A DNA stretch of 64,000 bases, taken from Fibrobacter sp. (GTDB lineage Bacteria; Fibrobacterota; Fibrobacteria; Fibrobacterales; Fibrobacteraceae). A program made the translations under genes and the position numbers. Shown here piece after piece: positions 1 to 9,043 of this stretch (its first letter is position 1; every line of letters starts with the position of its first letter). The stretch covers positions 27,838 to 91,837 of the forward strand of contig JAKSIL010000011.1 of NCBI GenBank assembly GCA_024398815.1, in the 5' to 3' direction. The notes beneath the pieces were generated by a model, which was not told the origin of the DNA, did not search any database, and worked only from the letters and a program-made list of their open reading frames with translations.

Positions 1-1245
1 TGTGAACAGAATCTTGCAAAAAATTTAGCTGCGTCCGATTCTCAGGATTCGGATAGGATTCTTGGGCTGTTGTTCTCTTATATGCCCAAGATTGCGGCTG
101 AACGCAAGATGCAAAATCTTTTGGTCCTTATGGCTGACCTGGGCCGGTTGTTGGTGAGCGCCGACCGTTGCTCGTTGTGGCTTATTGACGGGGAGCGCAA
201 CGAATTGTGGACGAAGGTCGCCCATGGTGTAAGCGAACTCAGAATTCCTATAAATGCAGGCTTTGTCGGGCATTCCGTAAAGACTGGCGAAGCCCTTTTG
301 ATTGAAGACGCCTACAAGGACGAACGCTTCGACCGTCGCAGCGACGAAAAAACGCACTATCGCACCACGTCGGTGATGACCGTGCCCTTGATGGACGGTT
401 CCGGCAAGGTGATGGGTGTGTACCAGGCCATCAACAAGCAAGGCGTCAATTCGGTGTTTTCAAGCCAGGATTTGGAAAGGCTTGCCCTAACGGCTGTTTA
501 TTCGGCGAAGACCATCGAGTCTGCTCGCTTGACGGCGGAGCTGGAAGCTTCCAAGGACGAACTTGAAGCGACCCAGGAAGAGCTGATTCATATTTTGGGT
601 GACGTGTCTGAATCCCGTAGCCGTGAAACGGGCGACCATATTCAGCGTGTGGCGCAGATTTCGTACAAGCTTGCTCTTTACTACGGCCTTTCCGAAGATG
701 AGGCTCGTCGTATTCGTTTGGCGGCTCCCATGCACGATTTGGGCAAGGTGGGCATTCCCGATGCCGTGCTCAACAAGCCCGGTCGCTTTACCGACGAAGA
801 ATACGAAATCATGAAGTCCCACGCTATCAAGGGCGAACAGACTTTGCGCAAGTCCAAGCGCGAACTTTTGGTGTTTGCTGCGACGCTTGCCGGTTCGCAC
901 CATGAACGCTGGGATGGCAAGGGCTACCCCAAGGGCCTCAAAGGCGAGGAAATCCCTCTGGCCGGTCGAATCTGTGCCGTGGCTGACGTCCTGGACGCTC
1001 TGTCGAGTCCGAGGTGCTACAAGCCCGGTTGGCCCGAAGAAAAGGTCAAGGAAGAGTTCATCAAACAGCGCGGAGCGCAGTTCCAACCGGAACTGGTGGA
1101 TGTCCTTATTGAACACTGGGACGAAATGTTTGACTGCTTCCGCCAGGCCCGTGCCGAAATGGAAGCGGCGAGGGCTGCAGAGGCCGCGACGATGCTTGCT
1201 GAAGCCAAGGCTGCCGAAGAATCCAAATGCTCTGGCGCCTCGTAG
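1..1245 (+). CDS. GAF / HD-GYP domain protein, 5' end outside the window
   Basis: The frame is open from base 1, so the gene probably starts upstream; a TTG at 70 and an ATG at 82 are only internal candidates. The first ~150 visible residues form a GAF-like sensor domain, followed by a short coiled linker and an HD-GYP domain. HD-GYP hallmarks are intact: the metal-binding HDLGK motif (near base 735) and HHERWDGKGYPKGL (near base 898). Family members hydrolyse cyclic di-GMP, so a cytoplasmic signalling role is likely. The C-terminal tail is Ala/Glu rich. A terminator follows directly. Domain call is firm; input signal unknown. Confidence 0.9.
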   Translation, partial: CEQNLAKNLAASDSQDSDRILGLLFSYMPKIAAERKMQNLLVLMADLGRLLVSADRCSLWLIDGERNELWTKVAHGVSELRIPINAGFVGHSVKTGEALLIEDAYKDERFDRRSDEKTHYRTTSVMTVPLMDGSGKVMGVYQAINKQGVNSVFSSQDLERLALTAVYSAKTIESARLTAELEASKDELEATQEELIHILGDVSESRSRETGDHIQRVAQISYKLALYYGLSEDEARRIRLAAPMHDLGKVGIPDAVLNKPGRFTDEEYEIMKSHAIKGEQTLRKSKRELLVFAATLAGSHHERWDGKGYPKGLKGEEIPLAGRICAVADVLDALSSPRCYKPGWPEEKVKEEFIKQRGAQFQPELVDVLIEHWDEMFDCFRQARAEMEAARAAEAATMLAEAKAAEESKCSGAS

Positions 1246-1278
1246 GAACGCCTCCGCTTTTCCACCACTTTTTAGAAG

Positions 1279-1308
1279 ACGGGACCCCTGGCGGGCCCCG
1301 TTTTTTTG
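1279..1308 (+). terminator. Rho-independent terminator of the GAF/HD-GYP gene
   Basis: The stem ACGGG-a-CCC pairs with GGG-c-CCCGT around a short loop with one internal mismatch, followed by seven T. It sits 34 bases after the stop codon. Confidence 0.75.
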
Positions 1309-1310
1309 CA

Positions 1311-1344
1311 AATAAAAAAGAAAACCCTCGATTTTCATCGAGGG
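1311..1344 (-). terminator. Terminator of tRNA-Phe
   Basis: On the minus strand CCCTCGAT, loop, ATCGAGGG is followed by a T-rich run. It begins 6 bases after the 3' end of the tRNA. Confidence 0.7.
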
Positions 1345-1350
1345 TCTTCG

Positions 1351-1423
1351 TGGTTCCGATTGGAATTGAACCAACGACACGCGGATTTTCAGTCCACTGC
1401 TCTACCAACTGAGCTACAGAACC
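1351..1423 (-). tRNA. tRNA-Phe (anticodon GAA)
   Basis: A 73-nt cloverleaf: acceptor GGTTCTG/CGGAACC with one G-U pair, D-arm GCTC/GAGC, anticodon loop CTGAAAA (GAA), and T-loop TTCAATT between GTTGG and CCAAT. CCA is not encoded. Confidence 0.95.
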
Positions 1424-1507
1424 ATTTAAGTAAAGCCAAAAATAGAAGATGTTGTGAGATTTGTCAAGGGTAAATAGAATATTACCAATGTTTTTTTGTT
1501 CTTTTGC

Positions 1508-1515
1508 TAAATTTC
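1508..1515 (+). promoter_or_regulatory. Candidate -7 box TAAATTTC ahead of the first CotH gene
   Basis: TAAATTTC fits the Bacteroidota-like TAnnTTTG pattern seen upstream of many genes here. It lies 78 bases before the chosen GTG start. No -33 element was established. Confidence 0.35.
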
Positions 1516-1592
1516 ACATAGATTTATGAGTGGGTTATCAGGGTGTGGCCTTTTATTTAAAAGGTCGTTGGACTTTTTTTAAGGTGGTTGTC

Positions 1593-4094
1593 GTGCGCCA
1601 ATTGAATTTTTTGATGAAATCCCTCTGTGCGGGTTTCGTAACGCTAGGTTTTGTAGCCTGTTCTGATAGCAGCGGTTCCATTTCTGCTCCAAAAGCCGGA
1701 GACCAGTCGTCGGGTGTCGTTTTCGATACCGTCAAGACGGTTGACGAGAAGACGGGTGAAACGATTATCACTATCGATACGCTTCAGACGAAACAGGACA
1801 CCGTTCGCCATATCGACGAGAAGGGCGATACTATTTACGTGGTTGAAAAAATTGTGATTCCGAAGGATACGTCGCTTCGTTGGGTGGGTAATTCCGCATT
1901 GCTCATTACCGAGATAAGCCCGATGAACATGGACTTCTTGGATGAAGACGGAGAAGATCCGGCGTGGATTGAAATTTACAATGCTGGCGAGACTTCGGCG
2001 AACCTCAAGGGCTATACGCTGCGCAAGAGCCTGGACGACGACGCCAAGAAGTTCAAGTTCGATGACGAACTGATTGCCGCCAAGTCCTTTAGAATCGTAT
2101 TCTGCGACAAGAAGGATTATGCCAACTCGGACAGAGGCGAAGATAACGAACTTGCGCACTATCGTACGCATACCAGCTGGAAGTTGAACAAAGAAGGCGG
2201 AACCGTTTATCTTGTGGATATGCACAACGGCATCCGCGATTCTGTCCAGTATCCGGAAGTGCAGCCGGGCGTGAGCTGGGGTATTATTGACGGTGGCGCC
2301 TGGAGGTTCTTCGAAACGCCGACTCCGGAAGCTCCGAATACAAAAACGACGGCTTCATCTGAACTTGACCCCAATGTGAACATGGATGGTCTCAAGGCCG
2401 GCTTCTACAACGATGCGATTACGATCAAGGCTCCGCAAGTTGAAGAAGGCGTGAAGGTGCGCTGCACCACGAATGGTTCTGAACCGACAAAGGATTCCGA
2501 AGTCTTCAGCGATTCCAAGAGCATTTCCGAGAATACCGTGCTGCGTTGCGCAGGCTTCAAGGATGGCGCCATTACGAAGAAAGTAACGACGAAGACGTTC
2601 TTTGTTGGTGAAACGGTCAATATGCCGGTAGTGGCCATTAGCGTCGACTCGGTGTTCTTCAAGGAACATTATGTGCCTAAGGATAGATGCGGAAGTTCCG
2701 ACCCTAAATCCTGCCCCGATGGTTTGATGGAAGATATTGAATTCCCGGTCCATGTCGAATACTTCTCCAAGGGAAGTCAAAATGGAGGCAACGGACCGGA
2801 TTGGGAAGTGGATGCCGGTATTTCTTTGATGGGTGGCTGGAGCCGTGTGAACGACAAGAAGTCTGTCGCTGTTGTTATGCGCGAAGAATATCAGGATGGC
2901 AAGATTGATTACCCGCTTTTTGAAACCCGCAAGGAAACCAACAGCAAGTTCAGGGGTTTCAATCTTCGCAACAACGGAAACCGTTTCGTCAGTGACTACA
3001 TGGAAGATGCCGTAGGCGGTGCAGTCCTTGAAGGAAGCGGTGTCGACTATCAGCGTAGCCGTCAGGTGGTCGTGTTCTACAATGGTAGGTATTGGGGCAT
3101 TCACGACATGCGCGAACGCTACAATCGTCATTATGTAGAAACTAATTACGGCATTGATGCGAACGAAGTGACCATGATTAAGCACTTGGGCGGCTTCGAT
3201 GCCATCTCCGTGAGCAGCGGCGATAGCCTGTTGTATGTGGACTTGTTGAACTTTGTCGGTGATAACGACTTCGGCGGAGAAGATGAAACCTCCAAGGCCA
3301 ATTATGACATGGTGAAGACTTTGGTGGACGTGGGCAATTTTGCCGACTACATGGCCGCTGAAATCTTCTACAAGAATGGTGACTGGCCGAACAACAACGT
3401 GCGCGCCTGGCGTACTATCGATAGGCCTTGGAAGTTCATGGTGTATGACCTGGACCATGGCTTTGGATGGAAGTGGGGCGTGAACAATGGCGAATTCGAC
3501 GCGAACTCCACCAACATGTTCAGCTGGATCAAGAAGGGCGGCGGAAACAAGCCGTGCAAGGACAAGGGATGCTTTGCAAACCTTTACATCAAGCTTATCA
3601 AGAACCCGGATTTTGAACGTCTGTTCCTGAACCATTCTGCCGTGATGTTCAATAGCTATGTCAATGGTTCGAATGTGGAAAAGGCTGTTTCGAAGGTTGT
3701 TGCGTCTTTGGACGAAAGCGAAATGGAACGCGATATCAAGAAGTTCCCGCGTAATGACTATCCGGATGGATTCAGCAAGAGTGGCTCTTCGCTTGTTTCT
3801 TGGGCTAAGGATCGCGACGCCTCCGTGCTGAAGGACTATGCTGAAGAATTCGGCTTGAGCGGAAACATGATCAAGGTGACGATTTCCGCTGACGGCGGCG
3901 AAGTCATGATGGACGACATGCACCTGCCTGGCCAGGGCAGCTTCTCGGGCAAGTTCTTTGAAGGCGTGGACATGATGCTTACGGCTGTGGCTGCGGAAGG
4001 AAAGACTTTCACGGGTTGGAGCGATGGCGTGAAGGATAATCCGCGCCTGGTTTCCCCGAAGGACGGCGATTCCTTCAAGGCTACCTTCAAGTAA
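1593..4094 (+). CDS. LTD / CotH-family surface lipoprotein, copy 1
   Basis: About 833 residues from a GTG at 1593, chosen because AAGGTGG ends 5 bases before it and it gives a compact signal peptide ending in FVAC (probable lipobox). ATG 1614 is an alternative. In order: a Ser/Asp/Thr-rich linker; a lamin-tail domain (~96-240); a chitobiase C-terminal-like beta domain with CTTNGSEPTKDS (~263-340); a CotH kinase-like domain (~343-705) with RNNGNRFVSDY, HDMRERYNRHY, NGDWPNNNVRAW and YDLDHGFGW; and a small C-terminal repeat with FTGWSDG. CotH proteins include atypical kinases and cellulosome-associated proteins; substrate unknown. The next gene is a close paralogue. Confidence 0.85.
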   Translation: MRQLNFLMKSLCAGFVTLGFVACSDSSGSISAPKAGDQSSGVVFDTVKTVDEKTGETIITIDTLQTKQDTVRHIDEKGDTIYVVEKIVIPKDTSLRWVGNSALLITEISPMNMDFLDEDGEDPAWIEIYNAGETSANLKGYTLRKSLDDDAKKFKFDDELIAAKSFRIVFCDKKDYANSDRGEDNELAHYRTHTSWKLNKEGGTVYLVDMHNGIRDSVQYPEVQPGVSWGIIDGGAWRFFETPTPEAPNTKTTASSELDPNVNMDGLKAGFYNDAITIKAPQVEEGVKVRCTTNGSEPTKDSEVFSDSKSISENTVLRCAGFKDGAITKKVTTKTFFVGETVNMPVVAISVDSVFFKEHYVPKDRCGSSDPKSCPDGLMEDIEFPVHVEYFSKGSQNGGNGPDWEVDAGISLMGGWSRVNDKKSVAVVMREEYQDGKIDYPLFETRKETNSKFRGFNLRNNGNRFVSDYMEDAVGGAVLEGSGVDYQRSRQVVVFYNGRYWGIHDMRERYNRHYVETNYGIDANEVTMIKHLGGFDAISVSSGDSLLYVDLLNFVGDNDFGGEDETSKANYDMVKTLVDVGNFADYMAAEIFYKNGDWPNNNVRAWRTIDRPWKFMVYDLDHGFGWKWGVNNGEFDANSTNMFSWIKKGGGNKPCKDKGCFANLYIKLIKNPDFERLFLNHSAVMFNSYVNGSNVEKAVSKVVASLDESEMERDIKKFPRNDYPDGFSKSGSSLVSWAKDRDASVLKDYAEEFGLSGNMIKVTISADGGEVMMDDMHLPGQGSFSGKFFEGVDMMLTAVAAEGKTFTGWSDGVKDNPRLVSPKDGDSFKATFK

Positions 4095-4120
4095 CGCGTA
4101 ATTCGCGAATTGCTTTTTGA

Positions 4121-4147
4121 TGCACGGATGAATTTCCGTGCATTTTT
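4121..4147 (+). terminator. Terminator between the two CotH paralogues
   Basis: TGCACGGA pairs perfectly with TCCGTGCA across a short loop and is followed by T6. The two paralogues are therefore probably separate transcription units. Confidence 0.8.
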
Positions 4148-4175
4148 TGTATATTGTTGTTGGAGGAATACCGCC

Positions 4176-6698
4176 ATGTGTAACTTGCTAAAAAGCCAAT
4201 TTGGAATCCTGTGTGCAATCGGTTTTGCTTTGGTTGTTGTGTCAGGATGTTCTTCGGATGATTCCAGTACATCTGCCGATGAACAGAATGCTTCTGTTCT
4301 GGACGATGCTGCGAACAATGACGGTAATCCCGGCGATGTAGGCGATGAACCTCCTGTGATAGGGGGCTCTCCGGATGATTCGAATGGCGATACTTTTATT
4401 GTCACTCATCCGGATGTCGATGAAAAGGGCGATACGATAATTGTTATTGATACGATTCACAGGCCGGTCGACACGAGTTTGCACTGGGTGGGTAATTCCG
4501 CGTTGGTCATTACGGAAATAAATGCCTTGAACCTGGACTGGCTTGACGAAAATGGCGACGACCCGTCGTGGGTTGAAATTTACAATGCTGGCGATGCGGT
4601 GGCGAATTTGAAAGGCTATGCCTTGCTTGAAAACAAGAAGACGTCCAGCAAGTGGATTTTTGGTGACGAATATGTCCAGCCGAAGTCCTTTAGAATAGTT
4701 TTCTGCGACAAGAAGAACATCACGACCTTGCCTGAAGGTTCTTCCGACAAAGATGGCTTGCATCCTCGCACGCATACAAACTGGAAAATGGATAAGGATG
4801 GCGGTACCATCTATTTGATCGACCCGTATTACGGTATTCGCGATTCCGTAGACTATCCGGAATTGAAACCGGGAATGAGCTGGGGTATTGTGGATGGCGG
4901 TGCCTGGAGGTTCTTCGACAAGCCGACTCCCGAGGCTCCAAACAACCAGTCTACTGCGTATGATGAACTTCTTGAACCGGCAGACATGGGTTCCATCAAG
5001 TCCGGCTTCTATAGCGAGCCGTTTACCATTAATCCGCCTAGCCTTGATGCTGGTGTCAAGATTCGTTGCACGACGAATGGTTCTGAACCGACGAAGGACT
5101 CCCAGGAATTCAATTCGCCAATTTCGATTGACCATAGCATGGCTTTCCGTTGCGCCACTTTCAAGGACGGAGCCTTGACAAAGGATATTGTCACAAGGAC
5201 GTTCATTGTCGGGGAAGAAGATGTAAACATGCCTATTGTCGCCATCAGTGTGGATTCCAGCTTCTTCAGGGAACATTACATTAAAACGAATTGCGATGCT
5301 CCTAGTGGATGTTCTGATAGCGCAGGTCTCTATGCTGAAGTGGAGATGCCAATCCACGTTGAATATTTTGAAAACGGTTCCAAGACAAAGGGCTCTACTT
5401 GGGAAATGGAGGCGGGCATTACTTTGATGGGTGGCTACAGCCGCTTGAACGACAAGAAGTCGGTCTCTATCCGAATCCGCGAAGAGTACGAGGACGGCAG
5501 CATCAATTATCCGTTGTTCGAAACCCGCAAGGGCGTGAACGATAAGTACAGGTCGTTCAACTTGCGCAACAACGGTAACCGCTTCGTGAGTGACTATATC
5601 GAAGATGCCATGGGAGGCGCTATTCTCGAGGGAAGCGGTCTGGATTACCAACGCAGCCGTCAGGTGGTCGTATTCTACAACGGACACTACTATGGCATTC
5701 ATGACATGCGCGAACGTTTCAATAAGCATTACATAGAAACGAACTACCAGATTGAATCGAATACAGTGACAGTCGTGAAGCATCTCGAAAAGGATGTGAC
5801 AGAAAGCGATGGCAACATTCAGGGCTATATGGACATGCTGCATTTTGTGGCGACAAACGATTTCAGCGGTGAAAATAATGCAAAGTACGAAGAGGCGAAA
5901 ACTTTGCTCGATGTCGGAAATCTTGCCGACTACATGGCTGCAGAAATTTATATGCACAATGGCGACTGGCCGAACAACAACGTGCGCGCCTGGCGCAGCA
6001 TAGATCAACCGTGGAAGTTCATGGTTTATGACCTTGACCACGGCTTTGACTGGATGTGGGGCGTGAACGGCGGTGAATTTGATCAACATACCGAAATGTT
6101 CCCCTGGATCAAGAAGGGCGGCGGAAACAAACCTTGCAAGGTTGAAGGGTGCTTCCCGAACCTTTACATCCAACTTATCGAGAATCCGGACTTCAAGCGT
6201 ATGTTCATCAACCGTTCCGCTGTGATGTTCCATGACTACACGAATGCGGCCAAGGTTGAGAAGACTGTTGACGCTATGGTTGCGACAATTCCTGAAAGCG
6301 AAATGGAACGCGATTTGGCAAAGTTCAAGCAGAATGAAAAGTACTACACCAACTCCTGTGGCGATGGATTCAGCAGGACGGGCTCCTGCCTCAAGAGCTG
6401 GGCTCAGGAACGCGATTCCAAGGTCATCAGCGAGTACAAGGAAGAATTCGGCGTGAGCGACTTGATTTCTGTGAAGATCAAGGCTAACGGCAATGGTGTT
6501 GTTCTTATGGAAGGCATGACGCTTCCGGGAAACGCTCCTACGAATTACTCTGGCAAGTTCTTCGGCGGTGTTCAGATGCAGCTGATGGCAGTTCCTACGG
6601 ATGGCGCCGTGTTTACCGGCTGGGACGATGGCGATAAGGAGAATCCGCGCATTGTCTCTCCGACGGACGGTGTAACTTATACAGCAAACTTCAATTAG
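4176..6698 (+). CDS. LTD / CotH-family surface lipoprotein, copy 2
   Basis: About 840 residues. ATG 4176 is chosen because GGAGG lies 9 bases upstream and the start gives a signal peptide with lipobox VSGC. Domain order matches copy 1: acidic linker, lamin-tail domain, chitobiase C-terminal-like domain with CTTNGSEPTKDS, CotH domain with RNNGNRFVSDY, NGDWPNNNVRAW and YDLDHGFDW, and a C-terminal FTGWDDG repeat. The N-terminal linkers diverge while the CotH cores are nearly superimposable, which indicates an older tandem duplication. The protein is probably anchored in the outer membrane; role unknown. Confidence 0.85.
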   Translation: MCNLLKSQFGILCAIGFALVVVSGCSSDDSSTSADEQNASVLDDAANNDGNPGDVGDEPPVIGGSPDDSNGDTFIVTHPDVDEKGDTIIVIDTIHRPVDTSLHWVGNSALVITEINALNLDWLDENGDDPSWVEIYNAGDAVANLKGYALLENKKTSSKWIFGDEYVQPKSFRIVFCDKKNITTLPEGSSDKDGLHPRTHTNWKMDKDGGTIYLIDPYYGIRDSVDYPELKPGMSWGIVDGGAWRFFDKPTPEAPNNQSTAYDELLEPADMGSIKSGFYSEPFTINPPSLDAGVKIRCTTNGSEPTKDSQEFNSPISIDHSMAFRCATFKDGALTKDIVTRTFIVGEEDVNMPIVAISVDSSFFREHYIKTNCDAPSGCSDSAGLYAEVEMPIHVEYFENGSKTKGSTWEMEAGITLMGGYSRLNDKKSVSIRIREEYEDGSINYPLFETRKGVNDKYRSFNLRNNGNRFVSDYIEDAMGGAILEGSGLDYQRSRQVVVFYNGHYYGIHDMRERFNKHYIETNYQIESNTVTVVKHLEKDVTESDGNIQGYMDMLHFVATNDFSGENNAKYEEAKTLLDVGNLADYMAAEIYMHNGDWPNNNVRAWRSIDQPWKFMVYDLDHGFDWMWGVNGGEFDQHTEMFPWIKKGGGNKPCKVEGCFPNLYIQLIENPDFKRMFINRSAVMFHDYTNAAKVEKTVDAMVATIPESEMERDLAKFKQNEKYYTNSCGDGFSRTGSCLKSWAQERDSKVISEYKEEFGVSDLISVKIKANGNGVVLMEGMTLPGNAPTNYSGKFFGGVQMQLMAVPTDGAVFTGWDDGDKENPRIVSPTDGVTYTANFN

Positions 6699-6724
6699 TC
6701 GCTTCGGGATAGCGAAGTTTGAAG

Positions 6725-6751
6725 CGGTCGCCTTTGCGGGCGGCCGTTTTT
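6725..6751 (+). terminator. Terminator of CotH copy 2
   Basis: CGGTCGCC pairs with GGCGGCCG (one G-T pair) over a six-base loop and is followed by T5. Confidence 0.75.
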
Positions 6752-6780
6752 GCATGTGGTAAATTTCTATCTTGCGGAAT

Positions 6781-7587
6781 ATGATTAGCCCTGTGCGAAA
6801 GATGTTCGATGGCATTGCGAGCCGTTACGATTTTCTGAACCACTTTTTGAGTTGTGGCCAGGATGTGCTTTGGCGCAGGGCGTGTTGCAGGGAACTGCGA
6901 CATGCGCTGAAGAACGGGGACCGCGCTCTTGATGAGAACTGCGCTGGCGAAAAAAACTGCATCGGCGATAAAAAATGTGCTAGCGATAAAAACTGCGCCG
7001 CGGTTCGGCTGCTGGATTTGTGCGGTGGTACGGGCGATTTCGCGGTCACGTTCGAGAAGTTTTGCGGCAAGCCTGCAAAGGCGATTCTTGGAGATTTTTC
7101 GTATGGTATGCTGCGAGGTGCCGCAGGTAAAAAGACTTCGGCCGCTCCTGTGCAACTCGATGCCATGAAGATGCCTTTTGCCGATAGTCAGTTCGACGTA
7201 ATTTTGAACGGCTTTGGCATGCGCAATTTGCCGGATGCACGAGGCGGTTTGCAGGAATCGTTCCGCATATTGGATAACGGCGGCTACCTTTGCGTGCTGG
7301 AGTTTTTCTCTCCGCGGAATGTGTTCAACAAGTTCTTTTACAAGGTGCTGGCGCCGCTTTTTATCCCTGTGATGGGAGCGTTCTTTAGCGGTAAGCGCGA
7401 GGCTTACGAGTACCTCGTGAATTCCATTATCCGCTTCTTGCCGGTCGATGAATTCTGCAGGCTGGCGGAAGAATGCGGCTTTGAAGTGAAGCGCGTGAAA
7501 ATGTTCGATGGCGGGATTTCGTTCGGCGTGTTTTTACAGAAACCGCAGAAGGCTGCGGATGCGTCGCAGGGGAGTGTCGCCCGATGA
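6781..7587 (+). CDS. ubiE: UbiE/MenG-type quinone C-methyltransferase with a Cys-repeat insert
   Basis: 268 residues from ATG 6781; a TTG three codons upstream is less likely. The N-terminus (VRKMFDGIASRYDFLN) and the SAM motif LLDLCGGTGDF are typical of 2-demethylmenaquinone methyltransferase, the last step of menaquinone synthesis. GFGMRNLPD and the Phe-rich end also fit. Oddity: residues 51-74, just before the SAM motif, are four 6-residue repeats of pattern (D/E)xxCxx, encoded by four 18-bp repeats. No clear SD is seen, and a TAAATTTC box lies at 6760, so the mRNA may be nearly leaderless. The stop overlaps ubiX by 4 bases. Confidence 0.9.
   Translation: MISPVRKMFDGIASRYDFLNHFLSCGQDVLWRRACCRELRHALKNGDRALDENCAGEKNCIGDKKCASDKNCAAVRLLDLCGGTGDFAVTFEKFCGKPAKAILGDFSYGMLRGAAGKKTSAAPVQLDAMKMPFADSQFDVILNGFGMRNLPDARGGLQESFRILDNGGYLCVLEFFSPRNVFNKFFYKVLAPLFIPVMGAFFSGKREAYEYLVNSIIRFLPVDEFCRLAEECGFEVKRVKMFDGGISFGVFLQKPQKAADASQGSVAR
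6931..7002 (+). repeat. Four 18-bp tandem repeats inside ubiE
   Basis: Four imperfect 18-base units start at 6931, 6949, 6967 and 6985. They encode DENCAG, EKNCIG, DKKCAS and DKNCAA and keep the frame, so copy-number change would not break the gene. Confidence 0.85.
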
Positions 7588-8144
7588 GCCGTTTTGTTCT
7601 TGGTGTGACCGGGGCGAGTGGCGCCATCTATGCAACGCGCGCGGCGATGCACTTGAAGCGATTGGGACATTCTGTGTCGCTGGTTGTTTCGGCCCCTGGT
7701 CGCGAAGTCGTTGAATTCGAAGGTCAAAAATCGCTGTTTGATTTTGCTGACGAAGAATTCAATGTGGATGATTTTTTTGCGGAATGTGCGAGCGGTTCCA
7801 GCGATTACGCGGGAATGGCTGTTGTGCCTTGCTCCATGGGAACGCTTGGTCGCATTGCTGCGGGAACGTCCGATAACTTGCTGGTGCGTTCTGCCGACGT
7901 GTGCCTCAAGGAGCGCCGCCCGTTAGTGATTGTACCGCGCGAGATGCCGTACAACTTGATCCACATCGAGAATATGGAACGCGTGACGCGCGCGGGCGCC
8001 GTGGTGATTCCCGCTTCGCCGCAGTTCTACAGCAAGCCTGCGACGATTGAAGAACTCGTGGATACCGTTGTGGCGAAAATCTTGAAGCACTTGGGAATTC
8101 CGCAAGGACAACTGAGCGAAATCGCGAAACCCTGGAATAACTAA
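7584..8144 (+). CDS. ubiX: Flavin prenyltransferase UbiX (MqnM-like)
   Basis: 186 residues, typical for UbiX/Pad1. It starts with VLGVTGASGAIYA, the FMN-binding segment, and contains VVPCSMGTLGRIAAG and ERRPLVIVPREMPYN, family signatures. UbiX makes the prenylated FMN used by UbiD-type decarboxylases. Lying between ubiE and a UbiA prenyltransferase, it probably serves menaquinone synthesis; in the futalosine route the corresponding genes are mqnM and mqnP. No ubiD homologue is in this window. The ATGA overlap with ubiE implies translational coupling. Confidence 0.92.
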   Translation: MSRFVLGVTGASGAIYATRAAMHLKRLGHSVSLVVSAPGREVVEFEGQKSLFDFADEEFNVDDFFAECASGSSDYAGMAVVPCSMGTLGRIAAGTSDNLLVRSADVCLKERRPLVIVPREMPYNLIHIENMERVTRAGAVVIPASPQFYSKPATIEELVDTVVAKILKHLGIPQGQLSEIAKPWNN

Positions 8145-8149
8145 ACTCT

Positions 8150-9043
8150 ATGCTTAAGACGATTCTCGAATTTGGTCACATGGTGCGATTCAGCCACTCG
8201 CTTTTCGCACTTCCGTTTGCCATCGGTTCCATGTGGGTGGCGGCTGACGGTTTTCGCGGAATGTCGGCTGCGGCTACTGCGAAACTTGTGCTTTTGATTC
8301 TTGGATGCATGGTGACGGCGCGCAACAGCGCCATGAGTTTCAACCGCATTGCCGATGCGAAAATCGACGCGGAGAATCCGCGCACGGCGAGGCGCCATTT
8401 GCCGAGTGGTAGACTCAGCAGGCGTTCCGTATGGGCGTTTCTCGCGTTTAATGGAATTCTGTTCGTGGCATTTGCGTGGCTCTTGCAGCCGCTCGCTGGC
8501 GCCTTGGCTGTGCCTGTGTGGCTTGCGCTACTTTCGTATTCGTACTGGAAGCGCTTTTCGTGGCTTTGCCATTGGTTCCTTGGATTTTCCATCGGCATGA
8601 GCCCGCTGGGCGCGTGGATTGCCGTGCGCGGTGAATTTGCCGTGTTCCCGATTTTCTTGATGTTCATTTTGATGCTGTGGATGGGCGGTTTCGACATCAT
8701 TTACGCCACGCAGGATATGGAAATGGACCGCAAGCAGGGTTTGCATTCCGTGCCTGCGCGTTTTGGAATCGAGAAGTCCTTGCGCATTGCGCTTGCGAGC
8801 CATATTGCGATGCTTGCCCTGTGTGTGGGCTTTGGAATTTTCTGGAGCATGGGATGGGTCTGGTGGACCGTGACTGGCCTTATGACCGCTGCCGTGCTGT
8901 ACATTCATCTGTTCCGCAAGTCGAACGACTTGGATGCCATGAACCGCGATTTCTTTTTGGCGAATGTCGCCATAAGCGTCTTGGTGATGGTGGGCCTTTT
9001 CGTGTGGATTTGCCTTGGAGGAAACGTCGATGCCCTTTACTAG
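8150..9043 (+). CDS. ubiA: UbiA-family prenyltransferase (MqnP-like)
   Basis: 297 residues with about eight hydrophobic segments. The two Asp-rich prenyl-diphosphate motifs are visible: NRIADAKID (~residue 65) and YATQDMEMD (~residue 185). It joins a polyprenyl chain to an aromatic acid in the inner membrane. Starting 5 bases after ubiX and sharing its operon, it is more likely the menaquinone enzyme than a haem or chlorophyll one. The 3' end overlaps the next small gene by 14 bases. Confidence 0.88.
   Translation: MLKTILEFGHMVRFSHSLFALPFAIGSMWVAADGFRGMSAAATAKLVLLILGCMVTARNSAMSFNRIADAKIDAENPRTARRHLPSGRLSRRSVWAFLAFNGILFVAFAWLLQPLAGALAVPVWLALLSYSYWKRFSWLCHWFLGFSIGMSPLGAWIAVRGEFAVFPIFLMFILMLWMGGFDIIYATQDMEMDRKQGLHSVPARFGIEKSLRIALASHIAMLALCVGFGIFWSMGWVWWTVTGLMTAAVLYIHLFRKSNDLDAMNRDFFLANVAISVLVMVGLFVWICLGGNVDALY

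Noticed and set aside
1..69. A separate short gene before the GAF/HD-GYP domain
   Set aside because: The frame is continuous from base 1 into the GAF domain, so this is the same gene with its start outside the window.
4242..6815. An 857-codon open frame on the minus strand opposite CotH copy 2, with similar ones opposite CotH copy 1, icd and the giant pilin
   Set aside because: The plus-strand frames have clear domains, SDs and signal peptides. The antisense frames have no recognisable motifs and follow from codon bias.
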